DNA of 34,951 bases from a virus (IMGVR_UViG_3300050026_000390:1-34951); one strand, 5' to 3'. Shown: positions 1-9,167, counted from the stretch's first letter. The notes: a model not told the origin generated them from the sequence alone. Program-made: numbers and translations.

Positions 1-2181
1 ACCCATATGACCGGCATTCCAAAGAGCTTTACCAGCACCTTGATATAATGTTTGCGCCAACATAGTGAAGTGATGGAAGAACGATAAAGATAAATCATAA
101 GTTTTTACTATCCCCTGATACTTTAATAATTTTCTTGCAGTGTCTATTTTTCTAATGAAATCAGGTTCGGTAATTGCTTTTAATCCTTCGGCGATACCTT
201 TAGGAGCGAATAAATGATAATTTATTAAATGAGGTTTGCCGTCTTTATCAACAAACATAGCCCCCTTTTGTGTGCCTACATCCGTCCAGCCTTCGGGAGC
301 GTTTTTATCTGTCTTCCATGTAGCGATTTTGTTATCTACCATAGCATCGGCTAACTTACGAGCCGTATTTACTCTTGCCATTTCAGCATTATGAATAGTT
401 ATAGTTTCCGCTAAATCAGTAGTAGCAAATTGTTTGCCTGCTTTTACTGCATCAAATTCAGTATCGAATGTTCTTTGTTTCGCATGAGAAGTAGTCTGTC
501 TTAATCCTTGATTCATTTCTGTTTTAATGAAATCTTTCGGAGGTTCACTTTTATAAATACGATTCATGTAATTTTCTTTTACATCTGAAATTGTTCCAAC
601 ATCTTTAGCAACTCCACCGGATTCATTAAAATATTTGTTCACGTCACCAAGTTTAGATTTCGCTTCAGAGGACAAATTCAAAGCCTTCCGTAATTGATCT
701 TGATAAGGTTTGAATTTTGGATCTTTTAAGGCTTCTTCTATAATTGCCTTGTCTCCATTAGCGGCTTTATTCCAGAACATCCCCTGACGCTCTAATTTAT
801 CAGGAACAACATTTTTAATATCAGCGACTAATCGATTGCCTCTAACCAACTGAATATTTTTAATACCAGTGAATTGTTCCCTTAAACTTTTAGCGGCTTT
901 TTTATCAGTATTCCCCAAATCTTCTAAGTTAAATTGTTCATTTTTTACATATTTATTTTTAGAAAAATAATCATCTTTTTGCTTTTGGACTTCGTCCCAT
1001 ACTTTATTAAGGTGCGGTTTTATTTTGTCGCCAAATTCGTCAATCATTTTCTTTGACCATTCACCAAAATCTCTTAATCCTGATTCAAGATGATAACCGC
1101 CTATAACAGCAACATCTTTTAACCATTTGGCGAATTGACCCGCAGCAGCTCCAGATTCATATAAATTAGGATCGTAAGCACCAAGTCGTTCCTTCGCTGC
1201 TTCATACGCTGAATCTGTGAATATAGTGTTCTTTGGAGTTTCTTCTTTCGATTCTTCACTTATAGGTGGAGTTTCGAGTTTGTCCTCTAAAGTGCCTGAA
1301 TTTTGCGTTTCACGGTCTGTTTCACGGGAGTTTGTGCCGATGTCGGGGGTTTGTTTCTTCTCCGGCTCTATCCATTTAAGAGTTTGTGGAGCTTTTTCTT
1401 GGTTGAGACCTTCACCGTTCCCTTGTGTAGTTCCCTCTTTAGCTTGGTCTGCTGTTGGCTCGATAGAGGAGTCCCTTTTGAGAGGAGAAATGCTATCTGT
1501 TTCTTGGTTTTGGTTTTCATTTGGAACCTCTTCCTTTGGAATATTTTTTATTTCAGGATACTTACTTTCAAGATGATTTTTAATCGCTTCGTGTCCTTTG
1601 CCCATAAGGTAAAGTGTTATTCCTTCCCTTGCGATGCTACCTAATTTCTTGTCGGTTTCAGGACTACCGATAGTTGGCAATTTAATACCCATCATATTGA
1701 AAAACTTATCTGTAAGCTCTGAACCTTTATTCACTGCTTCAAACGGTAAATTCATCGCTTTATTAACACCAGAGACTATTTCTTTGCCAACTGTACCGGT
1801 ATTACTAATAGCTTCGCTTGCCTCTGAATATGGGGACATACCACCGCCCATCAAACCATGGAGAATGGCGGCGGGAATTTTAGCAACCGGACTTACTTTA
1901 TCGTCACTCAATTCCTGTGTCATGGGATTAACAATCTGTCGTAAAAATGGCATTTGTTGACTACCGGAGGCCATATCTAAAGCGGCTGTTCCTTCGTCAT
2001 TTCCCTCGTTATATTGATCTCTTAATTTATTCAAACTCTCGTTACGGTTTTGAGAAAGAATCTTGAATTGTGCGGGAGTAGTTGTTTGAACCGCCTGATC
2101 AGAACTATTTGAGTTATTAAGATTCAGATAAAAATCTCTGATCAAATCACTCGAAGTTTTATTGTCGTCACTATTTGGCAT
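1..2181 (-). CDS. partial large internal-virion / polyvalent protein (C-terminus beyond window)
   Basis: An open frame of 727 codons runs from an ATG at 2181 (N-terminus MPNSDDNKTS) off the left edge with no stop, so the protein exceeds 727 residues. The start overlaps the stop of the upstream gene by 11 nt, which implies translational coupling. The N-terminal part is polar and helical. A Glu/Lys/Pro/Thr-rich low-complexity linker follows at about residues 190-320, then a long helical region ending near FFHHFTMLAQTLYQGAGKAL. The size, the last place in the late operon and the helical composition fit the very large internal virion or DNA-ejection proteins of podoviruses, often annotated as large polyvalent proteins. 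I saw no enzyme motif. The coding call is firm; the function is inferred from context. Confidence 0.8.
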   Translation of the reverse strand, partial: MPNSDDNKTSSDLIRDFYLNLNNSNSSDQAVQTTTPAQFKILSQNRNESLNKLRDQYNEGNDEGTAALDMASGSQQMPFLRQIVNPMTQELSDDKVSPVAKIPAAILHGLMGGGMSPYSEASEAISNTGTVGKEIVSGVNKAMNLPFEAVNKGSELTDKFFNMMGIKLPTIGSPETDKKLGSIAREGITLYLMGKGHEAIKNHLESKYPEIKNIPKEEVPNENQNQETDSISPLKRDSSIEPTADQAKEGTTQGNGEGLNQEKAPQTLKWIEPEKKQTPDIGTNSRETDRETQNSGTLEDKLETPPISEESKEETPKNTIFTDSAYEAAKERLGAYDPNLYESGAAAGQFAKWLKDVAVIGGYHLESGLRDFGEWSKKMIDEFGDKIKPHLNKVWDEVQKQKDDYFSKNKYVKNEQFNLEDLGNTDKKAAKSLREQFTGIKNIQLVRGNRLVADIKNVVPDKLERQGMFWNKAANGDKAIIEEALKDPKFKPYQDQLRKALNLSSEAKSKLGDVNKYFNESGGVAKDVGTISDVKENYMNRIYKSEPPKDFIKTEMNQGLRQTTSHAKQRTFDTEFDAVKAGKQFATTDLAETITIHNAEMARVNTARKLADAMVDNKIATWKTDKNAPEGWTDVGTQKGAMFVDKDGKPHLINYHLFAPKGIAEGLKAITEPDFIRKIDTARKLLKYQGIVKTYDLSLSFFHHFTMLAQTLYQGAGKALWNAGHMG

Positions 2182-3259
2182 TCGGTTCCTCTGGTTCATA
2201 GCCAAACTTAAACTGTCCCCATGAAGATATTATCCGCGAATCATTAAAATCTTTTATTTCTCCTGATTCAAATTTTTTCTTGACCCAATTTATGAATAGA
2301 TTTCTTGCCTCCGGTTTATTCAAAGCCTTTTCGTAATCTTGATTATATTTTTTCGCATTCGCTTTGTTCTCGTTATAAAAATCATCAACGTATTTTCTGG
2401 CACTTTTCGGCATCATGGAATACAGCATTTGCTCATTATTATAAGCGGTTGTATTTATTCTATCACGCAATATCTTTAGAGCTTCCGGAGAAGCACTTCC
2501 TGTAGTTTTGCCTTTTGCATAATCCTCTTTCATCTTTAACATCTCATCATCATTATTGTTAAAATCCTTTAATGTTTTATTAAACTTTTCGGGATCTTCG
2601 ATTTCATCGCCTTTGGTTATTCCGGTTGTAAAAACTTTTCTACTGCCATCATCATACATGGCCTCTAAAGTTTTGTGACCGTTTGCATCATACCCCTCAA
2701 CGCTTCCTATGTGTTTGGGTAAGTAAAACGGATTCCCTTTTCTCGTTCCTTTTACTTCGCCAGTTTCACTATCTTTTACTAAAGTAACATTAGGTTTTGA
2801 ATAATCATACTTTATCTTTGGTTTATTAATTTCCTGATAGTCTTTGTATTTCGTAAAATCCGCATTATTAATGTCCCCATATTCTTCAGGTGTAAGATTC
2901 ACGCCACTAACTAATTTTTTTACCAGCGCGCTACTTTTTGCGTTCTTAAATTTATCTTCATTTTTTTTATTATATTCTTGGATATGTCCTAATTGCAACA
3001 ACCCGGTTTCATCAAGATCCGTCAGGGCTTTGTTCTTCTGTTCAGGCGAACTATCTGGATTGTTTATTAAACCAATATTGGTTTTTCTTCCCTCATTAAG
3101 AGCTTGCTTTTCTTTTAGCTTCGCCTGTCGTTCTCGTTCCTCTTTTTGAGTCTGGTATTCCTCGCTCTGTTTTTGACGCAAATTTTCCTGATAGTTCTGT
3201 GCGCTTTGGTCATAGGACTTGTCAAACCCTTCAATAAAATACTTTCCTGGATTACCCAT
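2171..3259 (-). CDS. hypothetical coiled-coil virion protein, 362 aa
   Basis: The 362-residue product starts MGNPGKYFIEGFDKSYDQSA. It has a strongly charged, Gln/Glu/Lys/Arg-rich stretch at about residues 25-65 that should form a coiled coil. The rest is hydrophilic and helix-rich, with no cysteine motif, signal peptide or catalytic signature. It starts 1 nt after the stop of the upstream gene and overlaps the next gene by 11 nt, so it sits in a tight cluster with the giant downstream protein. Its position between the tail genes and the giant protein suggests a second internal-virion or ejectosome component. That is inference; I do not recognise the family. Confidence 0.75.
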   Translation of the reverse strand: MGNPGKYFIEGFDKSYDQSAQNYQENLRQKQSEEYQTQKEERERQAKLKEKQALNEGRKTNIGLINNPDSSPEQKNKALTDLDETGLLQLGHIQEYNKKNEDKFKNAKSSALVKKLVSGVNLTPEEYGDINNADFTKYKDYQEINKPKIKYDYSKPNVTLVKDSETGEVKGTRKGNPFYLPKHIGSVEGYDANGHKTLEAMYDDGSRKVFTTGITKGDEIEDPEKFNKTLKDFNNNDDEMLKMKEDYAKGKTTGSASPEALKILRDRINTTAYNNEQMLYSMMPKSARKYVDDFYNENKANAKKYNQDYEKALNKPEARNLFINWVKKKFESGEIKDFNDSRIISSWGQFKFGYEPEEPNAK

Positions 3260-3260
3260 A

Positions 3261-3686
3261 TTACCATCCGCCTAATAGTCCACTTAATTTAGTCCCCGCT
3301 GCTGAACCAACTCCGCCTAATGCACTGCCTCCCAATTTCCCGCCTATTCCTGCAATTGTATCTAAGAAATTAGGTTTAGCGTCTTCATATTCTCCCAACC
3401 CCAAGAGTTGAGAAAGTACCTGCATGTGATTCTGCTGAGTCATTTGCTCGGAACGAGCATTAACATCAGAAATCTGTTGTCCGGAGTTACTGTAGATATC
3501 TGACTCTGCCGCTCCACTAATACCCGATCTGCCCATACCCGTACTTGAAAATTTTCCCAACAGATCCTTTACGCGTTTTCTTGTTTGCTGATTAATGCCA
3601 GCGGTGGCACTCGAAGCGTAATCGTTGGCGGCATTGTTGTTATTATATTCATTCATCATTAATTGTTCTATGTTATCCAAGTCCAT
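3261..3686 (-). CDS. hypothetical small virion protein with Gly/Ala-rich C-terminus, 141 aa
   Basis: The 141-residue product has an Asn-rich N-terminus (NEYNNNNAANDYASS), a Gln/Ser-rich helical middle and a hydrophobic Gly/Ala/Leu tail at about residues 112-141 (IAGIGGKLGGSALGG). Such a tail could insert in or associate with membrane, as in internal proteins ejected with phage DNA. The Shine-Dalgarno AGGAGG lies 5-6 nt before the ATG, inside the last codons of the neighbouring HNH gene, whose coding region overlaps this start by 14 nt. It probably belongs to the ejection cluster with the two genes downstream. Function unknown. Confidence 0.75.
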   Translation of the reverse strand: MDLDNIEQLMMNEYNNNNAANDYASSATAGINQQTRKRVKDLLGKFSSTGMGRSGISGAAESDIYSNSGQQISDVNARSEQMTQQNHMQVLSQLLGLGEYEDAKPNFLDTIAGIGGKLGGSALGGVGSAAGTKLSGLLGGW

Positions 3687-4200
3687 CTAACGCCTCCTGA
3701 TATTTTTGTGCTGCAATGTTTTCGTCTGTAAAGTAACCTAAATGTTTGCGAACACCATTTATGCCTATCTGCGAACACCATTTTTTGTTCTGTTCGTGCC
3801 AATATACACCCGTGTATTCAGATGTACGCGTTTTTCTTTTAGCCGCTTTAGTAGTATTTTCTCTTGCTGTTAAAAGTTGAAGATTGTCAATTCTATTATT
3901 CAGTTTATCATCGTCTTTGTGGTCAACTTGTAAGTCATCTCTTTGACCTTCACCGAAATAATCCCAAACGAGAAGATGAACCCTATACATAAAGGTTTTA
4001 TTCTCTTTGCTTAAGTGACAACCTAAATAACCATTTCCATTCAGACCTAATACTAAAATTCTTTCTTTCTTGCCTTGATTTCTTCCAGATGAGTCGGTAA
4101 AGAACTTTCTAAGTGATTTGATCTTCCCAAAATTAGATATTTCGTAATATCCTTCGTAACCTTTAATGGGTTTCCATTGTTCGATTAATTCGGTAAGCAT
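3673..4200 (-). CDS. NUMOD4-HNH homing endonuclease, cassette copy 1
   Basis: Free-standing homing endonuclease that would cut DNA at a target lacking the insertion. The NUMOD4 motif EQWKPIKGYEGYYEISNFG lies at about residues 7-25. The HNH core follows (VHLLVWDYFGEG, then LQVDHKDDDKLNNRIDNLQL), and a C-terminal AP2-like DNA-binding module begins EYTGVYWHEQNKKW. I chose the ATG at 4200 because AGGAG lies 5 nt upstream, displayed in a hairpin loop. The frame is also open upstream to a GTG at 4334 that overlaps the previous gene's stop (GTGA), which would add a hydrophobic N-terminus. The last codons run into the start of the next gene. Same cassette type as the HNH genes starting at 9768 and 16422. 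Confidence 0.88.
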   Translation of the reverse strand: MLTELIEQWKPIKGYEGYYEISNFGKIKSLRKFFTDSSGRNQGKKERILVLGLNGNGYLGCHLSKENKTFMYRVHLLVWDYFGEGQRDDLQVDHKDDDKLNNRIDNLQLLTARENTTKAAKRKTRTSEYTGVYWHEQNKKWCSQIGINGVRKHLGYFTDENIAAQKYQEALDGLG

Positions 4201-4285
4201 AATAACTCCTGTGGTTATTCCTGATAGTTGTTCAGCGGAAGCGTAATCAGGCGTTACGCTTTTCGGATTGCAATTCCTATCCGCT
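4201..4285 (-). ncRNA. structured leader RNA of HNH cassette, copy 1
   Basis: Read on the minus strand, the leader has four stems. P1 pairs AGCGGA (4280-4285) with TCCGCT (4234-4239). P2 is GGA/TCC closing a self-complementary TTGCAA loop (4265-4277). P3 is a perfect 7-bp hairpin AGCGTAA/TTACGCT with a 7-nt loop CGCCTGA (4240-4260). P4 is AATAAC/GTTATT with loop CACAGGA (4201-4219). Loop bases CCTGA can pair with TCAGG at 4220-4224, forming a pseudoknot that abuts P4. P4 shows the Shine-Dalgarno in its loop and the ATG follows directly. Copies 2 and 3 have the same architecture. Likely role: control of HNH translation (inference). Confidence 0.75.
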
Positions 4286-4319
4286 AAAAATATTAATAAC
4301 AATATAATAAAAATCTTTT

Positions 4320-4517
4320 TCACAAATTTGTACCCGTTTTTATCCACTTTCCTGAAACCATCTCATAAGAATTATGTGTCCCATCGGGATTTTTGATAAA
4401 TACTTTACTAAAATCTCTCACACTTTTTACATCCGGCAACTTTGTGCAAACCTGTGAAACCGGATGGAAGTATTTCCCGATTTCTGCAAGATGCTCTGAA
4501 TTTAATTTCTCACTCAT
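4320..4517 (-). CDS. hypothetical protein, 65 aa
   Basis: A small soluble protein (MSEKLNSEHLAEIGKYFHPV...) with no cysteine pattern, membrane segment or recognised domain. It overlaps the upstream secreted beta-helix gene by 4 nt (ATGA). Its stop overlaps an alternative GTG start of the HNH copy 1 frame. The tight packing between tail-region genes supports a real late gene, perhaps a small tail or head accessory protein. Family not recognised. Confidence 0.65.
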   Translation of the reverse strand: MSEKLNSEHLAEIGKYFHPVSQVCTKLPDVKSVRDFSKVFIKNPDGTHNSYEMVSGKWIKTGTNL

Positions 4518-5689
4518 TTTCTTATCCTTAATCTTTTTGAAACAGTTGGGGCTATATATGGCGGATTGTTCCTCAAATAAGGATAGCCGTCATTCGCATT
4601 TGGATCTATCTTCCAAATATTCACAAAGTCCCAGCCCGTAAATGTACCTTGAGTTTTCATCTGTGACGTTGATTTTGGGTAAGCTCTTGGGGTGGCACCA
4701 CCTTCTGCACCATCTCTATTGCCACCTGCAACAGTTGAATCAAAATAACATGATGAAGCATTCACGAGATAATAATTAGCAAAACCATCTACGGGAGTAC
4801 TTAACATTGTAGGAACAGAATAACAATTAGAATCAGCGTTTACTGTAGTCGAAAATCCACAACTTACCAAAGGGTTACCACCATTTATTTTAACTCTTGA
4901 ATAACAATTTCTTATTTCTTGAGAAGACCCAATACCTTGGACGTAACTATTGGATACTCCAGCACTACAATATAAGGTTGTGGAATCAACGAAGCATTCA
5001 GACACTCCTGGTCTTCCTGCGGAATTGAATAAACCGCTTATATTTATTGCTTGAGGAGAAATATAAGTATTGTGAATTGAAATATTTAATCCAATAGATG
5101 AACATTTCTTGTACTCAACAGCAAATGTGTTGCCAAATGATGTTACACCCCATGCGTTTACGCCATAGTAATGACCATCAGCAAGTGTAATATCAATATT
5201 ACAGTCTCTTATGTGAAAGCTCTGCATGCCCCCTGTTGTAGAACCAGGGGCTAATAGCCCAACAGTTATATAATTATATTCCATAATTCCTGTTCCAGCA
5301 TCACTAATTATTATTGAACAATGATAAAGAGTAAGATTATTAATACCCCCAGAATAATACGCGAACAAACCCAACTCACTGTGATGATATAGTGAGTCGT
5401 AGTGCATGGAAGTAATACGCATATTGCTTATTGTTTTTCCATTACCATTTAAATAACCAGAAAAATTATTTGTGGCAGGGTATGTATATCCTATCGGTGT
5501 CCAGTCACCATAACCTGATAAGTCAATATCATTATTTAGTATGTAGTAACTACTTAGGTGATTTCTAACGCTGTCTAATTGCACGGCAGAAGCAATCTGG
5601 TAAGGATCACTGGACGTGCCACTTCCACCACTAAACTGCGCTTGAATAAAAAGAGGAATAAATAATAATATGATTAATAATTTTTTCAT
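4514..5689 (-). CDS. secreted GLUG-like beta-helix protein, 391 aa, possible tailspike
   Basis: The N-terminus MKKLLIILLFIPLFIQAQFS is a clear Sec signal peptide with cleavage likely after AQA/Q-A. The mature region opens with a Gly/Ser stretch and a segment typical of GLUG/filamentous-haemagglutinin repeat proteins (DPYQIASAVQLDSVRN, then DIDLSGYGDWTPIGYTY). Repeated short strands such as LGLFAYYSGGINNLTL are consistent with a right-handed parallel beta-helix. The C-terminus is basic (SKRLRIRK). It overlaps the upstream fibre-like gene by 4 nt. A beta-helix in the tail region suggests a receptor-binding spike, but a signal peptide is unusual for a virion protein; a host-surface decoration exported during infection is an alternative. 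Confidence 0.75.
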   Translation of the reverse strand: MKKLLIILLFIPLFIQAQFSGGSGTSSDPYQIASAVQLDSVRNHLSSYYILNNDIDLSGYGDWTPIGYTYPATNNFSGYLNGNGKTISNMRITSMHYDSLYHHSELGLFAYYSGGINNLTLYHCSIIISDAGTGIMEYNYITVGLLAPGSTTGGMQSFHIRDCNIDITLADGHYYGVNAWGVTSFGNTFAVEYKKCSSIGLNISIHNTYISPQAINISGLFNSAGRPGVSECFVDSTTLYCSAGVSNSYVQGIGSSQEIRNCYSRVKINGGNPLVSCGFSTTVNADSNCYSVPTMLSTPVDGFANYYLVNASSCYFDSTVAGGNRDGAEGGATPRAYPKSTSQMKTQGTFTGWDFVNIWKIDPNANDGYPYLRNNPPYIAPTVSKRLRIRK

Positions 5690-6861
5690 AGTTTATAAAC
5701 CGAATAATTTATATTCCACACTACTAATTGATCAGCCGGAGTAGTACCTTGAAACTTTAGCAATAGTACATCATTAGCCTGTAAGATAAGATTTGAAGTT
5801 ATACAGAAATTTATCCTATGAGAATTAACCGTAGTTGTTAACAAAGTAGATGCAACTGGAATCCGTGTCCCATTTCGGAATAATCCCGCGAAAATAGAAG
5901 CGCCGCCAGTGGTCAATGTGTCTTCTGCGGTTGCACTGATTGTTAATAAATAAGATCCCGCTTTCTGTATTGTAATAGAACTATCTGTTAGGGTTAAGTT
6001 GTGATTGTTATAAACGGTCATTCCCTTCAAAGTTCTGTAAGTAGAGCCATTTATCCCTAAGTACAAATGAGAAGAGGCGTAATCATTATAAAGCCCTCCA
6101 TAAGCGGAGGATGGTTTAGAAGCAGCGGTTACAGTATCCACGTAAGATTTTACCCAACTATGCGTTGATGAACTATCCGATGTTACAAGTGTCCCGCTTT
6201 CGTCCGGCAGATAAATAGTTCTACTTGCCGTAGGTATAGTTGGAAATAAAAACGTATAGTTTGAATTGGATACATTATAAAATTTCATTCCTGCATTTGA
6301 AGAGTTGGCTAGTCCAAGAGATATTCCACCCTGAAAAGAACTCTGACTATCAAATGTGTGTGTACCCGTCCAGAAGTAATCAGCGGAAGTTTTAATTTTT
6401 ACTGTATCGTCAGCGACCACAAAATCAGAAGCATCAAAAACTTTATGGGTTTTAAGCCTTACAGTATCACCAGTAATGGTGAAATCATTAAGGTCGAAAG
6501 CTATTGCAAGGCTATCTATTTTCCTGAAATTATAATTAAAATCAGCTCGATACAACGTATTGGTTGCGAATGTTTTCAATGTAATATTCGTTGTAGGTGT
6601 CCCCGCCAGACGAGGAATCATCAGATTAGTTAACTTTAACGAATCATTTAAGATATGTCTCAATTGCCACATATACATCTTTTTCCAATGATACAGACTG
6701 CTTATTTTTCTTTGGACTACAAATATCATCGTAGAGTCCCAAACGCCTACTGAATCCTGATTGCTGATTCTCATGGAAGAAGAATCAGCTAGAGTGAGAT
6801 TCATTTTCGCGAATGTACATCCGGTGAGTAATAGCATCAATATTAAAATTATCCTTTTCAC
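5686..6861 (-). CDS. tail fibre-like protein with lipoprotein signal and C-terminal jelly-roll-like domain, 391 aa
   Basis: The N-terminus MKRIILILMLLLTGCTFAKM has a charged start, a hydrophobic core and a lipobox (LLTGC), so it looks like a type II signal peptide. The middle has Asp/Thr-rich repeats typical of phage fibres, including the fibre-linker pattern TIPTASRTIYLPDESGTLVT. The last ~120 residues (for example ITIQKAGSYLLTISATAE and GLFRNGTRI) resemble the C1q/TNF-like jelly roll found at fibre tips. It sits between the nozzle-like tail gene and the beta-helix gene with 4-nt coupling to the latter. A receptor-binding role is inferred; the lipoprotein signal is odd for a fibre. Confidence 0.78.
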   Translation of the reverse strand: MKRIILILMLLLTGCTFAKMNLTLADSSSMRISNQDSVGVWDSTMIFVVQRKISSLYHWKKMYMWQLRHILNDSLKLTNLMIPRLAGTPTTNITLKTFATNTLYRADFNYNFRKIDSLAIAFDLNDFTITGDTVRLKTHKVFDASDFVVADDTVKIKTSADYFWTGTHTFDSQSSFQGGISLGLANSSNAGMKFYNVSNSNYTFLFPTIPTASRTIYLPDESGTLVTSDSSSTHSWVKSYVDTVTAASKPSSAYGGLYNDYASSHLYLGINGSTYRTLKGMTVYNNHNLTLTDSSITIQKAGSYLLTISATAEDTLTTGGASIFAGLFRNGTRIPVASTLLTTTVNSHRINFCITSNLILQANDVLLLKFQGTTPADQLVVWNINYSVYKL

Positions 6862-6875
6862 TTTGAATCTCCTTA

Positions 6876-9167
6876 TTAAAAAACTGATATTCCGCCGCCA
6901 TCATCAGAAGCTGGATGGTCGGTATCATCTGTTGCAAATTTGCCTGCATCATCGGTAGCTACATGGACTAATGTTTTTTGCTTCACTCTCCAAGGTTCGA
7001 CATTATAGTCTAACCTACCGGCGAAGAATTTACTAATTGCCTGACCGCTGATACTAAAATTTAATTTGAAAGTCCTCTTTAGATCTCCCTGCATTCCATC
7101 GGTGACTATTTTGAAAATGTTTTGTGCAGTTGTTTCGTCCCAATCAGTGAGTGAAATTGAAATACCGCTCATAGGGTCTGTCAAAGTAAAACTTATCTGC
7201 TTAGAAATAGTCCCTACTAATCGGTAATAATTTATCATCAGGAACATCAATCTTGCTGTTATGAAGTTATCAGGGAAGGAATAATCTTTTGTCTTAAGAG
7301 CTATTGTAATATCGGCCTTAGATCCTGAATCACTATCATAAGTCTGTGTTGAATAGTAAGTAATGTAAAGATTTCCGCCAAAGAGTAACTTTCCCTTATC
7401 GGTTCCAAATACTTTCTCAAGAACCGTATCGGCTTGATTAATTGTGAACTTGTACCATGTTTCTAATTTTGTATCGTAACAAAGTAGATAATAAGCAGAG
7501 GAAATCTTAACCGTCAACACATACCACAAAACAGAGTTATAAAATGCTGCACCTTGAAAAGTAGTTACAGAGTCAAAGGTTGGTTTTCTCTTATAGCTTA
7601 TTTCTTTAGGTTCTCCACCGCCAGCCCATTCATAAGCCTTATTTCTCCAAACGAAATAATAAATACTTCCACGTTTGACTATTGAATCGGGTTGATCGCA
7701 TCCCATATTATGAACGAGTTTTTGTACTTGCCAATTTGAAGGATCTCCATTAGTATAAATCTTGCAAATACTATTTTCTTTGAAAACCATTATACCGTTG
7801 TCATCATCAAATATTCCAGTTATGGAATCTGAATCATCAGGAAAAACTTCCAAGTAATTAAGTTCGGGATATTCTAAATATTCATAGAGATTAGAATAAA
7901 CTACACTTGAAGATAGATTAGTAATTTCAGAAGCATTGTGGGGCGCACTTTTAACTTCATAGGTAACCGTTAAACTCTCATCAGCTAAAGCGTCAGTGAA
8001 CGTACTCGCAACTATTACATCGGTTGGAACTATAGTAAAATCACCAACATAATAATAAACTGTAGTCTCATTTTTATGAGTTCGATAGAATCGTAAGAAT
8101 TTAATATTGTCTTCCATATCTCCGACATTATCAATCCTTGGCAATGAGAATGCAGTCAATATAATGCCAATAGGCGCACCTGCCACTGTGTAGGAAATAA
8201 GTATAGTAAGGGCTGATTCATTGCCCTGTTTATCAACATAGGAAACCGCCCATTGATAATCGCCGTTTTCAATCGCTCCGGTAGTCTCTGAAACTATCCT
8301 TGTATCATCCTGAAACACAAGGGCAGGAGGTAGTACTCTATTGGTCATTGTTTTGGTAATGTTTGCTAAAGAAATTCTATCTCCATTAGAAACTATATAT
8401 TTTGCTGAATCTATTGTAGCTAAATATTCAATCGTCTGTGCAGTGTTAAGATTGGCATCTGTAACATTGTCAAGAAAACTTACTGTGCCTATGTCAAGCG
8501 TAGCAACTAAATAATAATTTGTAAATCCGCTTTTTAACGTCCGGTAAATTTGTTTGGATATGATTCTTGTGTCAGTAGGCACTGGAAGAGCCAGTAGTAA
8601 AAGCGATTCATTCGTTATGCCAGTTATTAGCCAGGTCTCAAACGGTACGGAAGGATTACTATTTTGTCCATCAGCGGTAACATAGATCATTATGTATCTG
8701 TAAATGCCATTGAAATTATTTGCACCGGAATTTATAGTATAGTGCATTAAAGTTAGATCCGGTCTCTCAACGACAATATTATTCGTGGTGGTTAAATCCG
8801 TATAGAAAGGTTTGTCAACTCCATTGGTAAAAATGAACGAAGAACCATAAGCCGCCATTCTCATTTTAGCAGCAGTGAGTCCGGTTTTAACATCAGACCA
8901 AGTATTTGAAAAGAATTTTCTTAAAGATGTACCTACATTTGCAAGTAAGTAATTATTCTGATTTGCATCTTCAACATCAAATAAATTATTTATTACTCCG
9001 GAGGTGTCGGGTTGTGAGTAACTTGCGAAGCCGTTACGAGTTGAGATCATGCCAATCTCTTTGTCGATAACCATATTATCAAGTACGGCAAGTTCATTCG
9101 GTTTTAACTTCTCCGGATGTGTTGCTTCGTTGACTGAATCAAATCCTGTAAATTCGATTGACTGCAT
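6876..9167 (-). CDS. tail nozzle / tail tubular protein B-like, 763 aa
   Basis: A large beta-rich structural protein. The N-terminus (MQSIEFTGFDSVNEATHPEK, then a NELAVLDNMVIDKEIGMIST region) matches the opening of podoviral tail nozzle or stabilisation proteins, in which a short N-terminal arm is followed by a 'features a list of measured values' beta-propeller-like body. The middle contains repeated beta strands with many aromatic residues (WAVSYVDKQGNESALTI, YYVGDFTIVPTD). It lies after three adaptor-like genes and before the fibre-like gene, the usual order for T7 gp12-like or P22-like tails. No enzymatic motif seen. Confidence 0.8.
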   Translation of the reverse strand: MQSIEFTGFDSVNEATHPEKLKPNELAVLDNMVIDKEIGMISTRNGFASYSQPDTSGVINNLFDVEDANQNNYLLANVGTSLRKFFSNTWSDVKTGLTAAKMRMAAYGSSFIFTNGVDKPFYTDLTTTNNIVVERPDLTLMHYTINSGANNFNGIYRYIMIYVTADGQNSNPSVPFETWLITGITNESLLLLALPVPTDTRIISKQIYRTLKSGFTNYYLVATLDIGTVSFLDNVTDANLNTAQTIEYLATIDSAKYIVSNGDRISLANITKTMTNRVLPPALVFQDDTRIVSETTGAIENGDYQWAVSYVDKQGNESALTILISYTVAGAPIGIILTAFSLPRIDNVGDMEDNIKFLRFYRTHKNETTVYYYVGDFTIVPTDVIVASTFTDALADESLTVTYEVKSAPHNASEITNLSSSVVYSNLYEYLEYPELNYLEVFPDDSDSITGIFDDDNGIMVFKENSICKIYTNGDPSNWQVQKLVHNMGCDQPDSIVKRGSIYYFVWRNKAYEWAGGGEPKEISYKRKPTFDSVTTFQGAAFYNSVLWYVLTVKISSAYYLLCYDTKLETWYKFTINQADTVLEKVFGTDKGKLLFGGNLYITYYSTQTYDSDSGSKADITIALKTKDYSFPDNFITARLMFLMINYYRLVGTISKQISFTLTDPMSGISISLTDWDETTAQNIFKIVTDGMQGDLKRTFKLNFSISGQAISKFFAGRLDYNVEPWRVKQKTLVHVATDDAGKFATDDTDHPASDDGGGISVF

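Noticed and set aside
1217-1960. Three overlapping plus-strand frames of 108-119 codons
   Set aside because: They lie opposite the large minus-strand polyvalent-protein gene, which continues without a break from 2181 to the window edge. Their products are Ser/Phe/Leu-rich shadows without ribosome-binding sites.
4201-4285. HEARO / omega-type guide RNA of an IscB-like nuclease
   Set aside because: The adjacent proteins are about 175-192 aa NUMOD4-HNH-AP2 enzymes with no RuvC or bridge-helix parts, and the RNA lies upstream, overlapping the translation start, rather than forming a long separate RNA.
4270-4290. T4 gene 60-like translational bypass (GGATAG present)
   Set aside because: GGA TAG is not in the frame used by the HNH or by the upstream gene, and no matching landing codon plus interrupted gene is present.
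4198-4347. Group I intron carrying the HNH gene
   Set aside because: No interrupted gene flanks the cassettes, and I could not find P7/P3 core elements or splice-site pairing. The structure is a compact leader ending at the Shine-Dalgarno.
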